Shown piece after piece: positions 8,095 to 15,234 of a stretch of DNA of 49,354 bases. This DNA comes from a gamma proteobacterium HTCC2207 (GTDB taxonomy: Bacteria > Pseudomonadota > Gammaproteobacteria > Pseudomonadales > Porticoccaceae). Below the pieces are notes generated by a model. That model saw nothing but the letters and a program-made list of their open reading frames with translations, had not been told where the DNA came from and did not search any database. A program made the position numbers and the translations under genes. The number at the start of each line of letters is the position of its first letter. The first letter of the stretch is position 1. The DNA lies in the NCBI GenBank assembly GCA_905182265.1, contig CAJJAO010000001.1:1-49354 (forward strand), in the 5' to 3' direction.

Positions 8095-8126
8095 GCAGGT
8101 AGCCATTGAGGCAGGTAGCCATTGAG
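8095..8126. repeat. Two exact tandem copies of a 16-bp unit
   Basis: The unit GCAGGTAGCCATTGAG occurs at 8095-8110 and again at 8111-8126 without a mismatch. It lies just upstream of the 5' end of TerS-like copy 2 and about 50 bp before the gene at 8179. An exact duplication in an otherwise decayed region suggests a recent slippage or repair event. Confidence 0.85.
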
Positions 8127-8178
8127 GTCGACGGGTCATATCTATATGCTTGGATGATCAATCGGATAAGGAATATAA

Positions 8179-8679
8179 ATTATCGTACCAAATTTTCATG
8201 CTTTACAACTTATTGCAGAGATATCAATAGGTATAGTTGGGTTTTCAGCCATTTTAATTGCATTAAGTCGGACTTCTGACGTGTTCAGTGGTCCGGATAA
8301 CTTTCGTGTTCGACTTTTAACTTATTCAGCCTTTGGGGCAATGTTTGGTGGCCTTCTACCGTTTGGAATCTTCAACATCAACGATGCTGACTTATCTTGG
8401 AAAATTATTTGTTGGTCTATATGCCTCTACTCAGTAATAGGTTTACTGATATTTCCCAAAAGAATGCTGTTGCTTAGGGCTCAAGGGTATGAGCATATTT
8501 TCCCTATTAAACTTTTTATACTCCAAACGGGACTTCTTGCGACAATCTTTGTAGCCTCTGGCCTTATGATTGTTGGATACTTACAGGCTCTTACAAATAT
8601 CTATGTTGGCTGTTTAATTTTGTTTTTAGTTCAAAGCACGTTAGCATTTATAAGGACAATGTTTGTGCGGGTAGACTAA
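8179..8679 (+). CDS. Hypothetical four-helix membrane protein, possible ATT start
   Basis: The frame is open from just after a TAA at 8176-8178. The first conventional start is the GTG at 8281, which would cut through a hydrophobic N-terminal segment (EISIGIVGFSAILIALSR) that clearly belongs to the protein. An ideal ribosome site AAGGA at 8168-8172 sits 6 bases before an ATT at 8179, so either ATT is used or an ATG has mutated. From 8179 the protein has 166 residues with four membrane segments (about residues 10-27, 45-60, 70-85, 110-150). It resembles uncharacterised membrane proteins with an AEISIGxxGFS N-terminus. The function is unknown. It may be a recent pseudogene. Confidence 0.6.
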   Translation: MIVPNFHALQLIAEISIGIVGFSAILIALSRTSDVFSGPDNFRVRLLTYSAFGAMFGGLLPFGIFNINDADLSWKIICWSICLYSVIGLLIFPKRMLLLRAQGYEHIFPIKLFILQTGLLATIFVASGLMIVGYLQALTNIYVGCLILFLVQSTLAFIRTMFVRVD

Positions 8680-9048
8680 TCACTGTCGATAGTTCTTGAT
8701 TTCTTTTATAGCTCACCCCTTCGGTGAGAGATTGGTGGCCTGCGGGTTGTCCATGTAGGTTGGGATCATGATTATATTCAAACAATGGACTCGCTTTGCC
8801 CATCTCACTGCCTAGACCGCTCAGCGCTTATTGAAGCTTCATTTTACGCATTAAGTGACTTAAGCTGTGAAAAGGAATTTCTTCTCAGCACTGAGGATAA
8901 GGATTTATGTCACAAAAAATATGTTCTTTATTAAAGAACAATTGAGAGAAATCGGCGAGATTTTCTCACAAACACCAAGCTGGCAACCGCCTGAAGATTA
9001 TTGGCCTAGGTTTTGACTGGCAGACCCGCGTGGGTTCCATCCGATTCG
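8680..9048. other. Intergenic relic DNA with two palindromes
   Basis: No convincing gene. A hairpin CTCACC/GGTGAG lies at 8712-8728 just after the membrane-protein gene. It has a short loop but no T-tract, so a terminator role is doubtful. A perfect inverted repeat GTTCTTTA-T-TAAAGAAC lies at 8923-8939. A 31-codon frame starting at 8922 (MFFIKEQLREIGEIFSQT...) begins inside that palindrome. It could be the tail of a lost gene but has no ribosome site. Confidence 0.4.
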
Positions 9049-9361
9049 ATATGTCAGGAAGCTCGTGAAATGGCTTCTAACGGCCTTACAGTAGCTCAAA
9101 TAGCCGATTGCTTAGGTATATCGGAATCAACCTTATGCTGCAAGCAGAACGACTTATAAGGAATTTATGGATGCTATAAAAAAGGGACTCGCTGAGGGTA
9201 TTCATAAGGTGTCTAATGCTCTCTTTGAGAAAGCTACTCAGGGTAACGTTACAGCTATGATTTACTCTCTGAAGGTCAGAGATAGAGAGAACTGGGGTGA
9301 GAACCAGTCCGAGCCTTTGAGGGAGATTCCGCCTATGCAGATTGTCTTAACTGGAGTTTAG
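9049..9361 (+). pseudogene. TerS-like helix-turn-helix gene, copy 3 (frameshifted)
   Basis: Reading starts at ICQEAREMASNGLT (ATG at 9070) and runs through the HTH VAQIADCLGISESTLCCKQ to a stop at 9157-9159. A one-base indel then shifts the frame. The second part, 9167-9361, continues the family pattern: MDAIKKGLAEGIHKVSNALF, VTAMIYSLKVRDRENWGEN, and the tail EIPPMQIVLTGV. The tail is like the C-terminal part of small-terminase-like proteins. It is the best-preserved copy and defines the full length (about 104 residues). In phages TerS recognises packaging sites. Here the gene is broken, so any such activity would need another intact copy. Confidence 0.7.
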
Positions 9362-9391
9362 TAACCAAAACCAACCGCCGCTGAATAGAAT

Positions 9392-9511
9392 TTATTTCTG
9401 TTCTTTGTTTTTGTCCTCATACTCTTTAAGATTTTTTTGATACTCCTCTTCAGAGAGTTTGTGCCAACCGATGCATTTACCAGTTGGGCTTCTTCCGCAA
9501 CCACATTCCAT
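9392..9511 (-). CDS. 39-residue cysteine-containing protein
   Basis: Translation from the ATG (complement of 9509-9511) gives MECGCGRSPTGKCIGWHKL and then a charged helix (SEEEYQKNLKEYEDKNKEQK). An excellent AAAGGAG ribosome site sits 7 bases upstream. Three Cys in CxC...C spacing plus a His could bind a metal, much like a half zinc ribbon or a CDGSH-like element. I recall very similar CGCGRSPTGKCxGWH micro-proteins in marine gammaproteobacteria, but I know no function. It is located 3' of TerS-like copy 3 and 5' of repeat copy C, the position occupied by the phosphatase in the first unit. Confidence 0.75.
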   Translation of the reverse strand: MECGCGRSPTGKCIGWHKLSEEEYQKNLKEYEDKNKEQK

Positions 9512-9592
9512 ATTTACACTCCTTTAGTTTAAGTAAAGTAATCGTTTCATGAGTAACTCCCTTTATTGATTACTTAAGCATAGCTGAATAGT

Positions 9593-9650
9593 CCATCCAG
9601 TCAAATCAGGGGTCGATCGTATGTCGTTGTGCTAGCTGGATAGGCTCCTG
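9593..9650 (+). repeat. Dispersed repeat, copy C, with imperfect dyad
   Basis: The core CCAGTCAAATCAGGG at 9597-9611 is shared with copies A, B and D. It lies within about 58 bp bounded by ATCCAG on the left (9595-9600) and CTGGAT on the right (about 9637-9642), which are inverted. TTGTGCT near 9628 is shared with copy D. It ends 12 bp before the stop of the DUF805 gene. Confidence 0.65.
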
Positions 9651-9661
9651 TGGATAACTTT

Positions 9662-10072
9662 TTAGGCCGCGTGTAAATTTAGGGGATTTTTGCCAAAGCG
9701 GTTATCGCCAGCATCACCTTTCTTGCAGTACCAATAAATCAAGAATAACATCCCTACAATTGTCAAGAATATTAAAATCCACCAACCAGACTTGTTAACA
9801 TCATGCAATCTTCGCGCAACAAGTGAAAGCCCAGCAATAAAGCTAAAAACGTACCAAGGTAATAAAACAACATTTCCAAAGGACTGTATTGCACCCAAAG
9901 AGTATCCCAAGGCTGCTCCTCCAAATCCTGCCAATAGCCCAATCGCAAGACCGAGTAGCAGGGAAATAATCGTAACTCCCAGATTGCCCCACCAGTATTC
10001 TGATCTAGAGATTCTGGAGTCAAAATCCTTCCATTTAATAAAAACGTTTTTGGAAGCTTCAATAAAACCCAT
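9662..10072 (-). CDS. DUF805 family membrane protein
   Basis: 136 residues with the DUF805 signature. The N-terminal KWKDFDSRISRSEYWWGNL is the classic (F/Y)xGRxxRxxYW element in variant form. Three or four membrane segments follow, then ARRLHDVNKSGWW before the last segment and a GDAGDNRFGKNPL tail. This is the same family as E. coli YhaH/YhaI, whose function is not established. The family is frequent in accessory DNA and next to phage genes. The gene is bracketed by repeat copies C and D in the same orientation, 550 bp apart, so it looks like a one-gene cassette in antisense to the repeats. Confidence 0.9.
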   Translation of the reverse strand: MGFIEASKNVFIKWKDFDSRISRSEYWWGNLGVTIISLLLGLAIGLLAGFGGAALGYSLGAIQSFGNVVLLPWYVFSFIAGLSLVARRLHDVNKSGWWILIFLTIVGMLFLIYWYCKKGDAGDNRFGKNPLNLHAA

Positions 10073-10142
10073 GTCTTCGCCCCACCTAGTAGTGAATGAG
10101 TAACTTATATGAGCTGGAGTGTTCTGTCAAAATCATGTACCC

Positions 10143-10205
10143 CATCCAGTCACATCAGGGCTAGATCGAGGTACCTAAGCAGATTGTGCTGACTGGGATC
10201 TCCAG
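10143..10205 (+). repeat. Dispersed repeat, copy D, with imperfect dyad
   Basis: The core CCAGTCACATCAGGGCTAGA at 10146-10165 is one base different from the common AGTCAAATCAGGGCTAGAT. CCAGTCA (10146-10152) is exactly inverted as TGACTGG about 40 bp further on, so the whole 55-60 bp could form a cruciform or hairpin. It partly overlaps the TerS-like 3' fragment. Confidence 0.7.
10164..10197 (+). pseudogene. 3' fragment of the TerS-like gene (copy 4)
   Basis: A short plus-strand match reads IEVPKQIVLTG, against EIPPMQIVLTG at the end of copy 3. At the DNA level CCTAAGCAGATTGTGCTGAC matches the copy-3 segment around 9332-9352 with four or five differences. Nothing of the rest of the gene is visible here. 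Because it overlaps repeat D, the repeat may in fact be derived from, or fused to, the end of this gene. Confidence 0.5.
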
Positions 10206-10312
10206 TCAACGTTACATGTTGCCGCCGCTAGCGCCGCAATCTGTTGCTCTATTTGCCTCAGAGAAGCTAGTTCCCCGACAGATTTAAGATCAAGTTTTTT
10301 GGTAATTGTCAT
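10175..10312 (-). CDS. Small ORF of 45 residues, doubtful
   Basis: The minus-strand frame from the ATG (complement of 10310-10312) gives MTITKKLDLKSVGELASLRQ followed by IEQQIAALAAATCNVDW and a stop. The first 30 residues look like a genuine amphipathic helix, which is better than chance. However, there is no proper ribosome site, and the C-terminal third runs across repeat D and the TerS-like fragment. It could be the truncated 5' part of a small phage-type gene that lost its 3' end by recombination at the repeat. Confidence 0.3.
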   Translation of the reverse strand: MTITKKLDLKSVGELASLRQIEQQIAALAAATCNVDWRSQSAQSA

Positions 10313-10341
10313 ACCACTTATTTAACCTGCGTCTACATCTC

Positions 10342-10365
10342 AGTGGTATATAAAGTGGTATATAA
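10342..10365. repeat. Tandem 12-bp repeat next to tRNA-Ser, arm-site-like
   Basis: AGTGGTATATAA occurs twice without a gap (10342-10353 and 10354-10365). An inverted half copy, ATACCACT, lies at 10311-10318. The group lies 64 bp beyond the 3' end of tRNA-Ser. Short direct repeats of this kind beside a tRNA 3' end are typical of arm-type binding sites of tyrosine integrases, so this may be what remains of an attachment site. No integrase gene is next to it. The identification is an inference. Confidence 0.5.
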
Positions 10366-10388
10366 AATAAAATAAACCTTACAGACAT

Positions 10389-10413
10389 AAAAAAACCCCT
10401 GCAAAAACAGAGG
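10389..10413 (-). terminator. Rho-independent terminator of tRNA-Ser
   Basis: On the minus strand the order is CCTCTG, loop TTTTT, CAGGGG and then seven T. The six-pair stem has one G-T pair. It lies 15 bp after the tRNA 3' end, which is the usual position. Confidence 0.8.
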
Positions 10414-10428
10414 ATTAATTAATATATA

Positions 10429-10519
10429 TGGCGGTGGGATAGGGATTCGAACCCTAGATAGGCTATTAACCTATGCCAGTTTTCAAGACTGGTGCATTCA
10501 ACCGCTCTGCCATCCCACC
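10429..10519 (-). tRNA. tRNA-Ser (anticodon UGA)
   Basis: The complement folds as a class II tRNA of 91 bases including an encoded CCA at the 3' end. The acceptor stem is GGTGGGA/TCCCACC. The anticodon stem CCAGT/ACTGG encloses the loop CTTGAAA, placing TGA at the anticodon. A long variable arm (CATAGGTTAATAGCCTATC) and the T-arm TAGGGTTCGAATCCCTA are both present. The acceptor stem and T-arm are intact, so this is a functional gene. It forms the right-hand boundary of the accessory island, and the repeats at 10311-10365 suggest past integration at its 3' end. Confidence 0.95.
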
Positions 10520-10563
10520 TAATGCTGCTTAACAAGAGTATTTACTGCCTTACCCCTGTGTTG

Positions 10564-10587
10564 AAGGCGCTGATTATACAGCGCCTT
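10564..10587 (-). terminator. Hairpin terminator downstream of rne
   Basis: A perfect 9-bp stem (AAGGCGCTG/CAGCGCCTT) with a 6-base loop lies 20 bp after the rne stop. The T-run on the rne strand is only TT, while the opposite strand has TTTT, so termination may be partial. The stable stem would also protect the mRNA 3' end. Confidence 0.6.
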
Positions 10588-10607
10588 TTAGCACTGACAA
10601 GTAACAA

Positions 10608-13451
10608 TTACTCCTTTGGTGCTTTTTCTGCTTTTTCCTTTGATCCAGCTGCTTCTGGAGCCTGTTTTGGCGCCAGTTTTTCGACAATGCGCTGCTTGCG
10701 AGGATCATTTGATGCTCTTGGTGCAGCGGTTGCTGCTGGAGCAGCTTTAGGTGCAGTAGTAGGCGCACTTGCTTTAGCCGCTGGAGCAGTTGCTGCCGCT
10801 GGACGCTCAGTGCTTACTGCGACCTTGGCCGCTGGCTTTGGCTTGTATCTCGGGTCATTGCTGGCGCGAGGTGCCTCTGCTGGTTTGTCTGCTGCTGCAG
10901 GCTTGGCTTTTGGCTTGGCTTTCGATCTTGCCTTTGCTTTTGGCTTGGCCTCTGCGACGGGCGTCTCAGCTGCCGCTGTTGCACTGGCTGCTTTGGTAGA
11001 CTCTGGCGCTGCTTCTACTGCGTCCTTTTTAGCCGCTCTAGGCTTGGCTGCTGCTTTGCGTTTTGGCTTGGCTGCTGTCTTAGCCTCTGGAGTAGTCGCT
11101 TGCTTGTCGGCGACGACGTCAGGTGAGCTAGCAACTGCTACCGGCGCTGCTTCAGCTGATGCGGGCTTTTGCTCTTGAGTTGTCTCAGTAGCAGCAACTG
11201 CTGTAGCTGTCTTATCCAGCATGTCCTGAGGGACATCTTGACGTTGACGGCGACGGCGAGGGCCACGACGCTTGTCGTCAGGCCGGCGCTTGAGCTGATC
11301 GGCCTGAGCAACGGCTACATTGCCATCAACGGCTTCGACTTGCTTGGCTTCTTGAACAGAGGTGCTAGCTTCTGCGTCTCTCGGCTTTGGCTGATTGCGA
11401 CGATTGTTGTTATTGCGGCGACTATCATTGTTACGGGGCTCGTTGCTGTTGCTATTACTATTACTATTACTACGGCCTTCGTTATTGCCACGGTTATCGT
11501 TGCTGCGCGGCTCATTACGATTTCCGCTGTTGCGACCTTCGCCTTGAGTTTCGCTAGTCTTGCGGTTCTCATCGTTGCCACGGGTGTTGCCGCCACGATT
11601 GTTATCATTGCCACGGCTATTATCATTGCTACGGCTATTATCGTTACGATTGTTAGGCCCACGATTACTGTTGCGGCCACGATTGTTCTGGCCTCCGCGG
11701 CTTCTATTATTTCGGTTGTTGCTTCTTGGCTTAGGCTTTTCTTCCTCTTCAACCTCGGCTCCACCAAACATGGTGTCCCAAAGGCGTTTAACCAGACCTG
11801 GTGTTTTTGCTTCTGCGACCTTAGTCTGCGGCATAACAGGAGCTGGCGTTGAAGGTACGATGGTTTTAACAGCTGGCTCAGGCAATGCCTTAGCGCCGTC
11901 GCTGGCGTCTGTCACAACTTCAACTTCTGGCTTGCTTAGGTCGTGGGCTAATTTGTAGCTAAAGTCGGAGGTGTCTTCATCCTGATTGCGAATACGCACT
12001 ACTTCAAAATGTGGCGTTTCCATTTCAGTGTTTGGCAACACAGTGACTTGGATTTTGTTGCGTACTTCAATGTCAGAGATTTCTTTACGCTTTTCATTGA
12101 GTAGGAACGTAGCGACGGGAACCGGCACAATGGCGCGAATCTCTCGGCTAAATTCTTTTTGAGCTTCTTCTTCGACCAGGCGCAGAATAGACAGTGCCAA
12201 TGATCTGGTACCCCTAATAGTACCCTGGCCTTTACAGCGCGGGCAGATCTTGGACATAGTTTCTTCAAGAGAAGGGCGCAGACGCTGACGGGACATCTCT
12301 AGTAGGCCGAATCTCGAGATACGACCGACCTGAACTCTGGCGCGATCGACAACCAATGCATCACGCATTTTGTTCTCAACTTCTTTTTGATGCTTGCTAT
12401 TAAGCATATCGATGAAGTCGATAACAATAAGTCCACCGACATCACGCAGTCGCAATTGGCGAGCGATTTCTTCAGCGGCTTCTTTGTTAGTGTTAAAGGC
12501 TGTTTCTTCAATATCACCGCCTTTAGTTGCACGGGCGCTGTTAATGTCGATTGAGACCATTGCTTCGGTAACGTCGATAACAATGGAGCCACCTGATGGC
12601 AGGGCTACTTCGCGGCAAAAGGCTGTCTCGATTTGGTTTTCAATTTGGTAGCGGTTAAACAGTGGAATCTCTTCCTGATAGAACTTCACCTTACTGGTGA
12701 AATCTGGCATCACTGTACCGATAAACGCTGCAGCTAAAGCGTAAGCCTCTTCACTGTCGACAATAACTTCACCGACGTCCTGACGCAGGTAATCGCGAAT
12801 AGCGCGGATAATAACGTTGCTTTCTTGGAAGAGGAAGTGGGGGGCTTTTGAGCCTTCAGCTTCTTCGGTAATGGTATTCCAAAGCTGAAGCAGGTAGTCC
12901 AGATCCCACTGCAGTTCTTCAGTGGCTCGGCCGATGCCAGCTGTACGTACAATCGCACCCATACCTTCTGGAATGTTGAGCCCGCGCATTGCTTCGCGTA
13001 GATCAGCGCGCTCTTCACCTTCGATGCGACGAGAGATACCGCCAGCACGAGGGTTATTTGGCATCAGTACTAGGTAACGACCGGCTAGGCTCATTAATGT
13101 TGTGAGGGCAGCGCCTTTGGATCCACGCTCTTCTTTTTCAACTTGGACCAGAACTTCTTGGCCTTCTCTAATAGCGTCTTGTATGCGGACGCGACCACCT
13201 TCAGACGAACCTTTCTTGAAGTATTCGCGAGAAATCTCTTTTAGGGGTAGGAAGCCATGACGGTCAGCACCGTAGTCAACAAATGCAGCTTCGAGGCTTG
13301 GCTCTACTCGGGTAATTTTACCTTTGTAGATATTTGACTTCTTTTGTTCTCTGGTACGGTTTTCGATATCTAGATCGTACAATCTCTGGCCATCGACCAT
13401 TGCAACTCGCATTTCTTCTGTGTGCGAGGCATTAATTAACATGCGTTTCAT
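10608..13451 (-). CDS. rne: Ribonuclease E
   Basis: 947 residues. The catalytic half follows E. coli RNase E nearly without gaps: start [11 protein letters not shown]1 domain at about 35-120 ([19 protein letters not shown]), 5' sensor/RNase H-like region, and the DNase I-like domain with the two metal-binding Asp ([15 protein letters not shown] near 300 and VIDFIDML near 345). The zinc-link follows as [10 protein letters not shown] near 404. It cleaves single-stranded AU-rich RNA for mRNA decay and rRNA/tRNA processing, tethered to the inner membrane. The C-terminal half is disordered: an Asn/Arg-rich segment (about 585-700) and an Ala/Lys/Pro-rich tail (about 760-947) that would bind RNA and partners. 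Only the tail diverges from the family, as usual. Confidence 0.98.
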   Translation of the reverse strand: MKRMLINASHTEEMRVAMVDGQRLYDLDIENRTREQKKSNIYKGKITRVEPSLEAAFVDYGADRHGFLPLKEISREYFKKGSSEGGRVRIQDAIREGQEVLVQVEKEERGSKGAALTTLMSLAGRYLVLMPNNPRAGGISRRIEGEERADLREAMRGLNIPEGMGAIVRTAGIGRATEELQWDLDYLLQLWNTITEEAEGSKAPHFLFQESNVIIRAIRDYLRQDVGEVIVDSEEAYALAAAFIGTVMPDFTSKVKFYQEEIPLFNRYQIENQIETAFCREVALPSGGSIVIDVTEAMVSIDINSARATKGGDIEETAFNTNKEAAEEIARQLRLRDVGGLIVIDFIDMLNSKHQKEVENKMRDALVVDRARVQVGRISRFGLLEMSRQRLRPSLEETMSKICPRCKGQGTIRGTRSLALSILRLVEEEAQKEFSREIRAIVPVPVATFLLNEKRKEISDIEVRNKIQVTVLPNTEMETPHFEVVRIRNQDEDTSDFSYKLAHDLSKPEVEVVTDASDGAKALPEPAVKTIVPSTPAPVMPQTKVAEAKTPGLVKRLWDTMFGGAEVEEEEKPKPRSNNRNNRSRGGQNNRGRNSNRGPNNRNDNSRSNDNSRGNDNNRGGNTRGNDENRKTSETQGEGRNSGNRNEPRSNDNRGNNEGRSNSNSNSNSNEPRNNDSRRNNNNRRNQPKPRDAEASTSVQEAKQVEAVDGNVAVAQADQLKRRPDDKRRGPRRRRQRQDVPQDMLDKTATAVAATETTQEQKPASAEAAPVAVASSPDVVADKQATTPEAKTAAKPKRKAAAKPRAAKKDAVEAAPESTKAASATAAAETPVAEAKPKAKARSKAKPKAKPAAADKPAEAPRASNDPRYKPKPAAKVAVSTERPAAATAPAAKASAPTTAPKAAPAATAAPRASNDPRKQRIVEKLAPKQAPEAAGSKEKAEKAPKE
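11452..11469. repeat. Hexanucleotide run inside rne
   Basis: CTATTA repeats three times in a row (11452-11457, 11458-11463, 11464-11469), with a partial fourth copy. It encodes the SNSNSNSN stretch of the disordered region. The unit is a multiple of three, so length changes would not shift the frame. Confidence 0.7.
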
Positions 13452-14174
13452 AATTCACCTTTACTCGTTATTGGGAGCGAGAGCCAGGTGAGAGACAAGC
13501 TAAAAAGGGAAGGTAAAACGGAAGTTGCCCTAGACTGTTGGTGCTAAATATACATTAAAGGTTATTAAGGTACATTAACAGCAAGCTGTCGAGTTTCTTC
13601 TTAGGCCAGTTAAAATGCGGCTTTCAGAGAATTATCAGCTTCATTAAAGGTAGCTGCGGCCTGCGGATACTGTCTTGGTTTCTTGTCAGATGGAGCTTGG
13701 GAAGCTGTAATTAAGCCTCTGCTCTAAAACTGCCAACCTGCCATGGTCACCAATCAAAAGCTGTTTTGATGGCTGTAAATGACTGACAATATCGTTAAAT
13801 TCTTTCGTTTGTTTACTAACCACATACTGTAATTCAACGTTTTGAATTGGGCGTCTAAAAAGGACAGCGCACTCAATAACGGCAGTATCTGGTCTAAAAA
13901 CCTGTTTCTATTCTTGTCTTTCACTGGCTGAGTTCACTCAGCTATTGTTGATTACCTGCCAATGATTAAACCATGGCAGGTAGTCATCTATTCTTTACCC
14001 AAGTTTGTGTTTAAACACTGTGCTCAAAACTCAAGCCTTGGAGCAAGTCTACCTTTGGCAGCCAAACGTTATGCGGCCTACCCAAGGGACTTCGCGGGGC
14101 AATATAACAACAATTGCCTGTAGCTACAATGAAAGTGAGAATTTAGTTGGGTGATTGCAGGGCAGGTGGGTACA
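13452..14174. other. Long divergent region between rne and rluC
   Basis: These 723 bases hold no gene that I can support. They include the upstream regions of both divergent genes. In enterobacteria rne has a long 5' leader whose hairpins let RNase E control its own mRNA, and this distance allows the same. I see inverted words such as CCTGCCAATG...CCATGGCAGG (13957-13981, a stem of about 7 bp) but no element that I can name. It may also carry a small RNA, which sequence reading alone cannot show. Confidence 0.4.
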
Positions 14175-15185
14175 ATGGCGCCGTTTCCAACAGCCTATAG
14201 TTGCCATATCTTGCCTGAATCAGATGCAGAACCAAAAGTAGAGTCGACGTCAGAGTTCGATAAGGTGTCTTACACCGAGGTCGGCTCTGAGCATGCTGGC
14301 CAGCGGTTAGATAACTTTTTAATTCGCCATCTAAAAGGCGTTCCCAAATCTCGCATCTATAGACTGCTGCGCAAAGGGGAAGTGAGAGTTAATAAAGGTA
14401 GGGTGAAGCCTGATACGCGCCTCAAAGAGGGCGATATTATAAGAATCGCACCGATTCGTGTTGCAGAGCGTGGCGAGCCTGCGCTACCAGGCAAGCAACT
14501 CAAGCGCTATTTGGCGGAAAATATTTTGTTTGAAGATGATGGTCTGCTTATCATCAATAAGCCCAGCGGTCTTGCTGTGCATGGTGGTAGTGGCATCTCT
14601 CTCGGGGCTATTGAAGCTCTGCGCGCAGAGCGCCCCAACGCGAAGTTTTTAGAGTTAGTTCATCGCTTAGATCGCGATACCTCAGGTTGTTTAATGCTAG
14701 CCAAGAAGCGCGCGGTGCTTTTGGAGTTGCAGCAGGCGATGCAGCGCAACCATATAGAAAAGCGCTACCAGGCTTTGGTAAAAGGCCAGTGGCCCAAGGG
14801 TAAGGCGACTATTAATGCGCCCCTTAAAAAGAATCAGCTGTCATCTGGTGAGCGTATGGTGCGAGTTGACGCAGAGGGCAAGGCCTCGGTAACTCATTTT
14901 AAGATTGTTCAGCGCTTTAAAGAAGCCACTCTGCTTGATGTCAGGCTCGAAACGGGCAGAACCCACCAAATTCGTGTGCACTGTGAGTTCTCTGGCCAGC
15001 CCATTGCCGGTGACCCTAAGTATGGCGATGTACAGTTCAATGAAAGCCTAAGAGACTCTGGCTTAAAGCGTATGTTTTTACATGCGAGCCATCTGCGCTT
15101 TAGGCACCCTCTGTCTGGGGACTGGGTAGAGGTAGAGGCGCCGTTACCAAAAGATCTAGCGCCGGTATTGACCAAGCTGGTCTAA
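14175..15185 (+). CDS. rluC: 23S rRNA pseudouridine synthase RluC
   Basis: 336 residues from the ATG at 14175, preceded by AGGTGGG. A GTG at 14151 is in frame but lacks a ribosome site. An S4 RNA-binding domain (about residues 40-95, GQRLDNFLIRHLKGVPKSRI ending RVNKGRVKPDTRL) is followed by the RsuA/RluA catalytic domain with the motif HRLDRDTSGCLMLAK, whose Asp is the nucleophile. GRTHQIRVHCEF comes near the end. The position divergent from rne, followed by an HAD phosphatase and a maf-family gene, is the standard rluC context. It therefore modifies U955/U2504/U2580-type sites of 23S rRNA rather than being RluD or RluA. Confidence 0.95.
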   Translation: MAPFPTAYSCHILPESDAEPKVESTSEFDKVSYTEVGSEHAGQRLDNFLIRHLKGVPKSRIYRLLRKGEVRVNKGRVKPDTRLKEGDIIRIAPIRVAERGEPALPGKQLKRYLAENILFEDDGLLIINKPSGLAVHGGSGISLGAIEALRAERPNAKFLELVHRLDRDTSGCLMLAKKRAVLLELQQAMQRNHIEKRYQALVKGQWPKGKATINAPLKKNQLSSGERMVRVDAEGKASVTHFKIVQRFKEATLLDVRLETGRTHQIRVHCEFSGQPIAGDPKYGDVQFNESLRDSGLKRMFLHASHLRFRHPLSGDWVEVEAPLPKDLAPVLTKLV

Positions 15186-15234
15186 ACAGACCAGCGATTA
15201 AAGAACAAAGACATATAAAGATCTAAAAGGAACT

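Noticed and set aside
9593..10205. Classical integron attC sites
   Set aside because: The repeats have cassette-like placement and dyads, but the GTTRRRY and RYYYAAC core boxes are not found and no integron integrase is in the window.
10389..10413. CRISPR-type or regulatory repeat near tRNA-Ser
   Set aside because: It is a simple stem followed by seven T on the tRNA strand, hence a terminator. No CRISPR array or cas gene exists in the window.
10492..11852. Long plus-strand frames opposite rne (228 and 227 codons, Ala/Leu- and Thr/Ile-rich)
   Set aside because: They are antisense shadows of the low-complexity RNase E tail. Repetitive GC-rich codons leave the reverse frames open.
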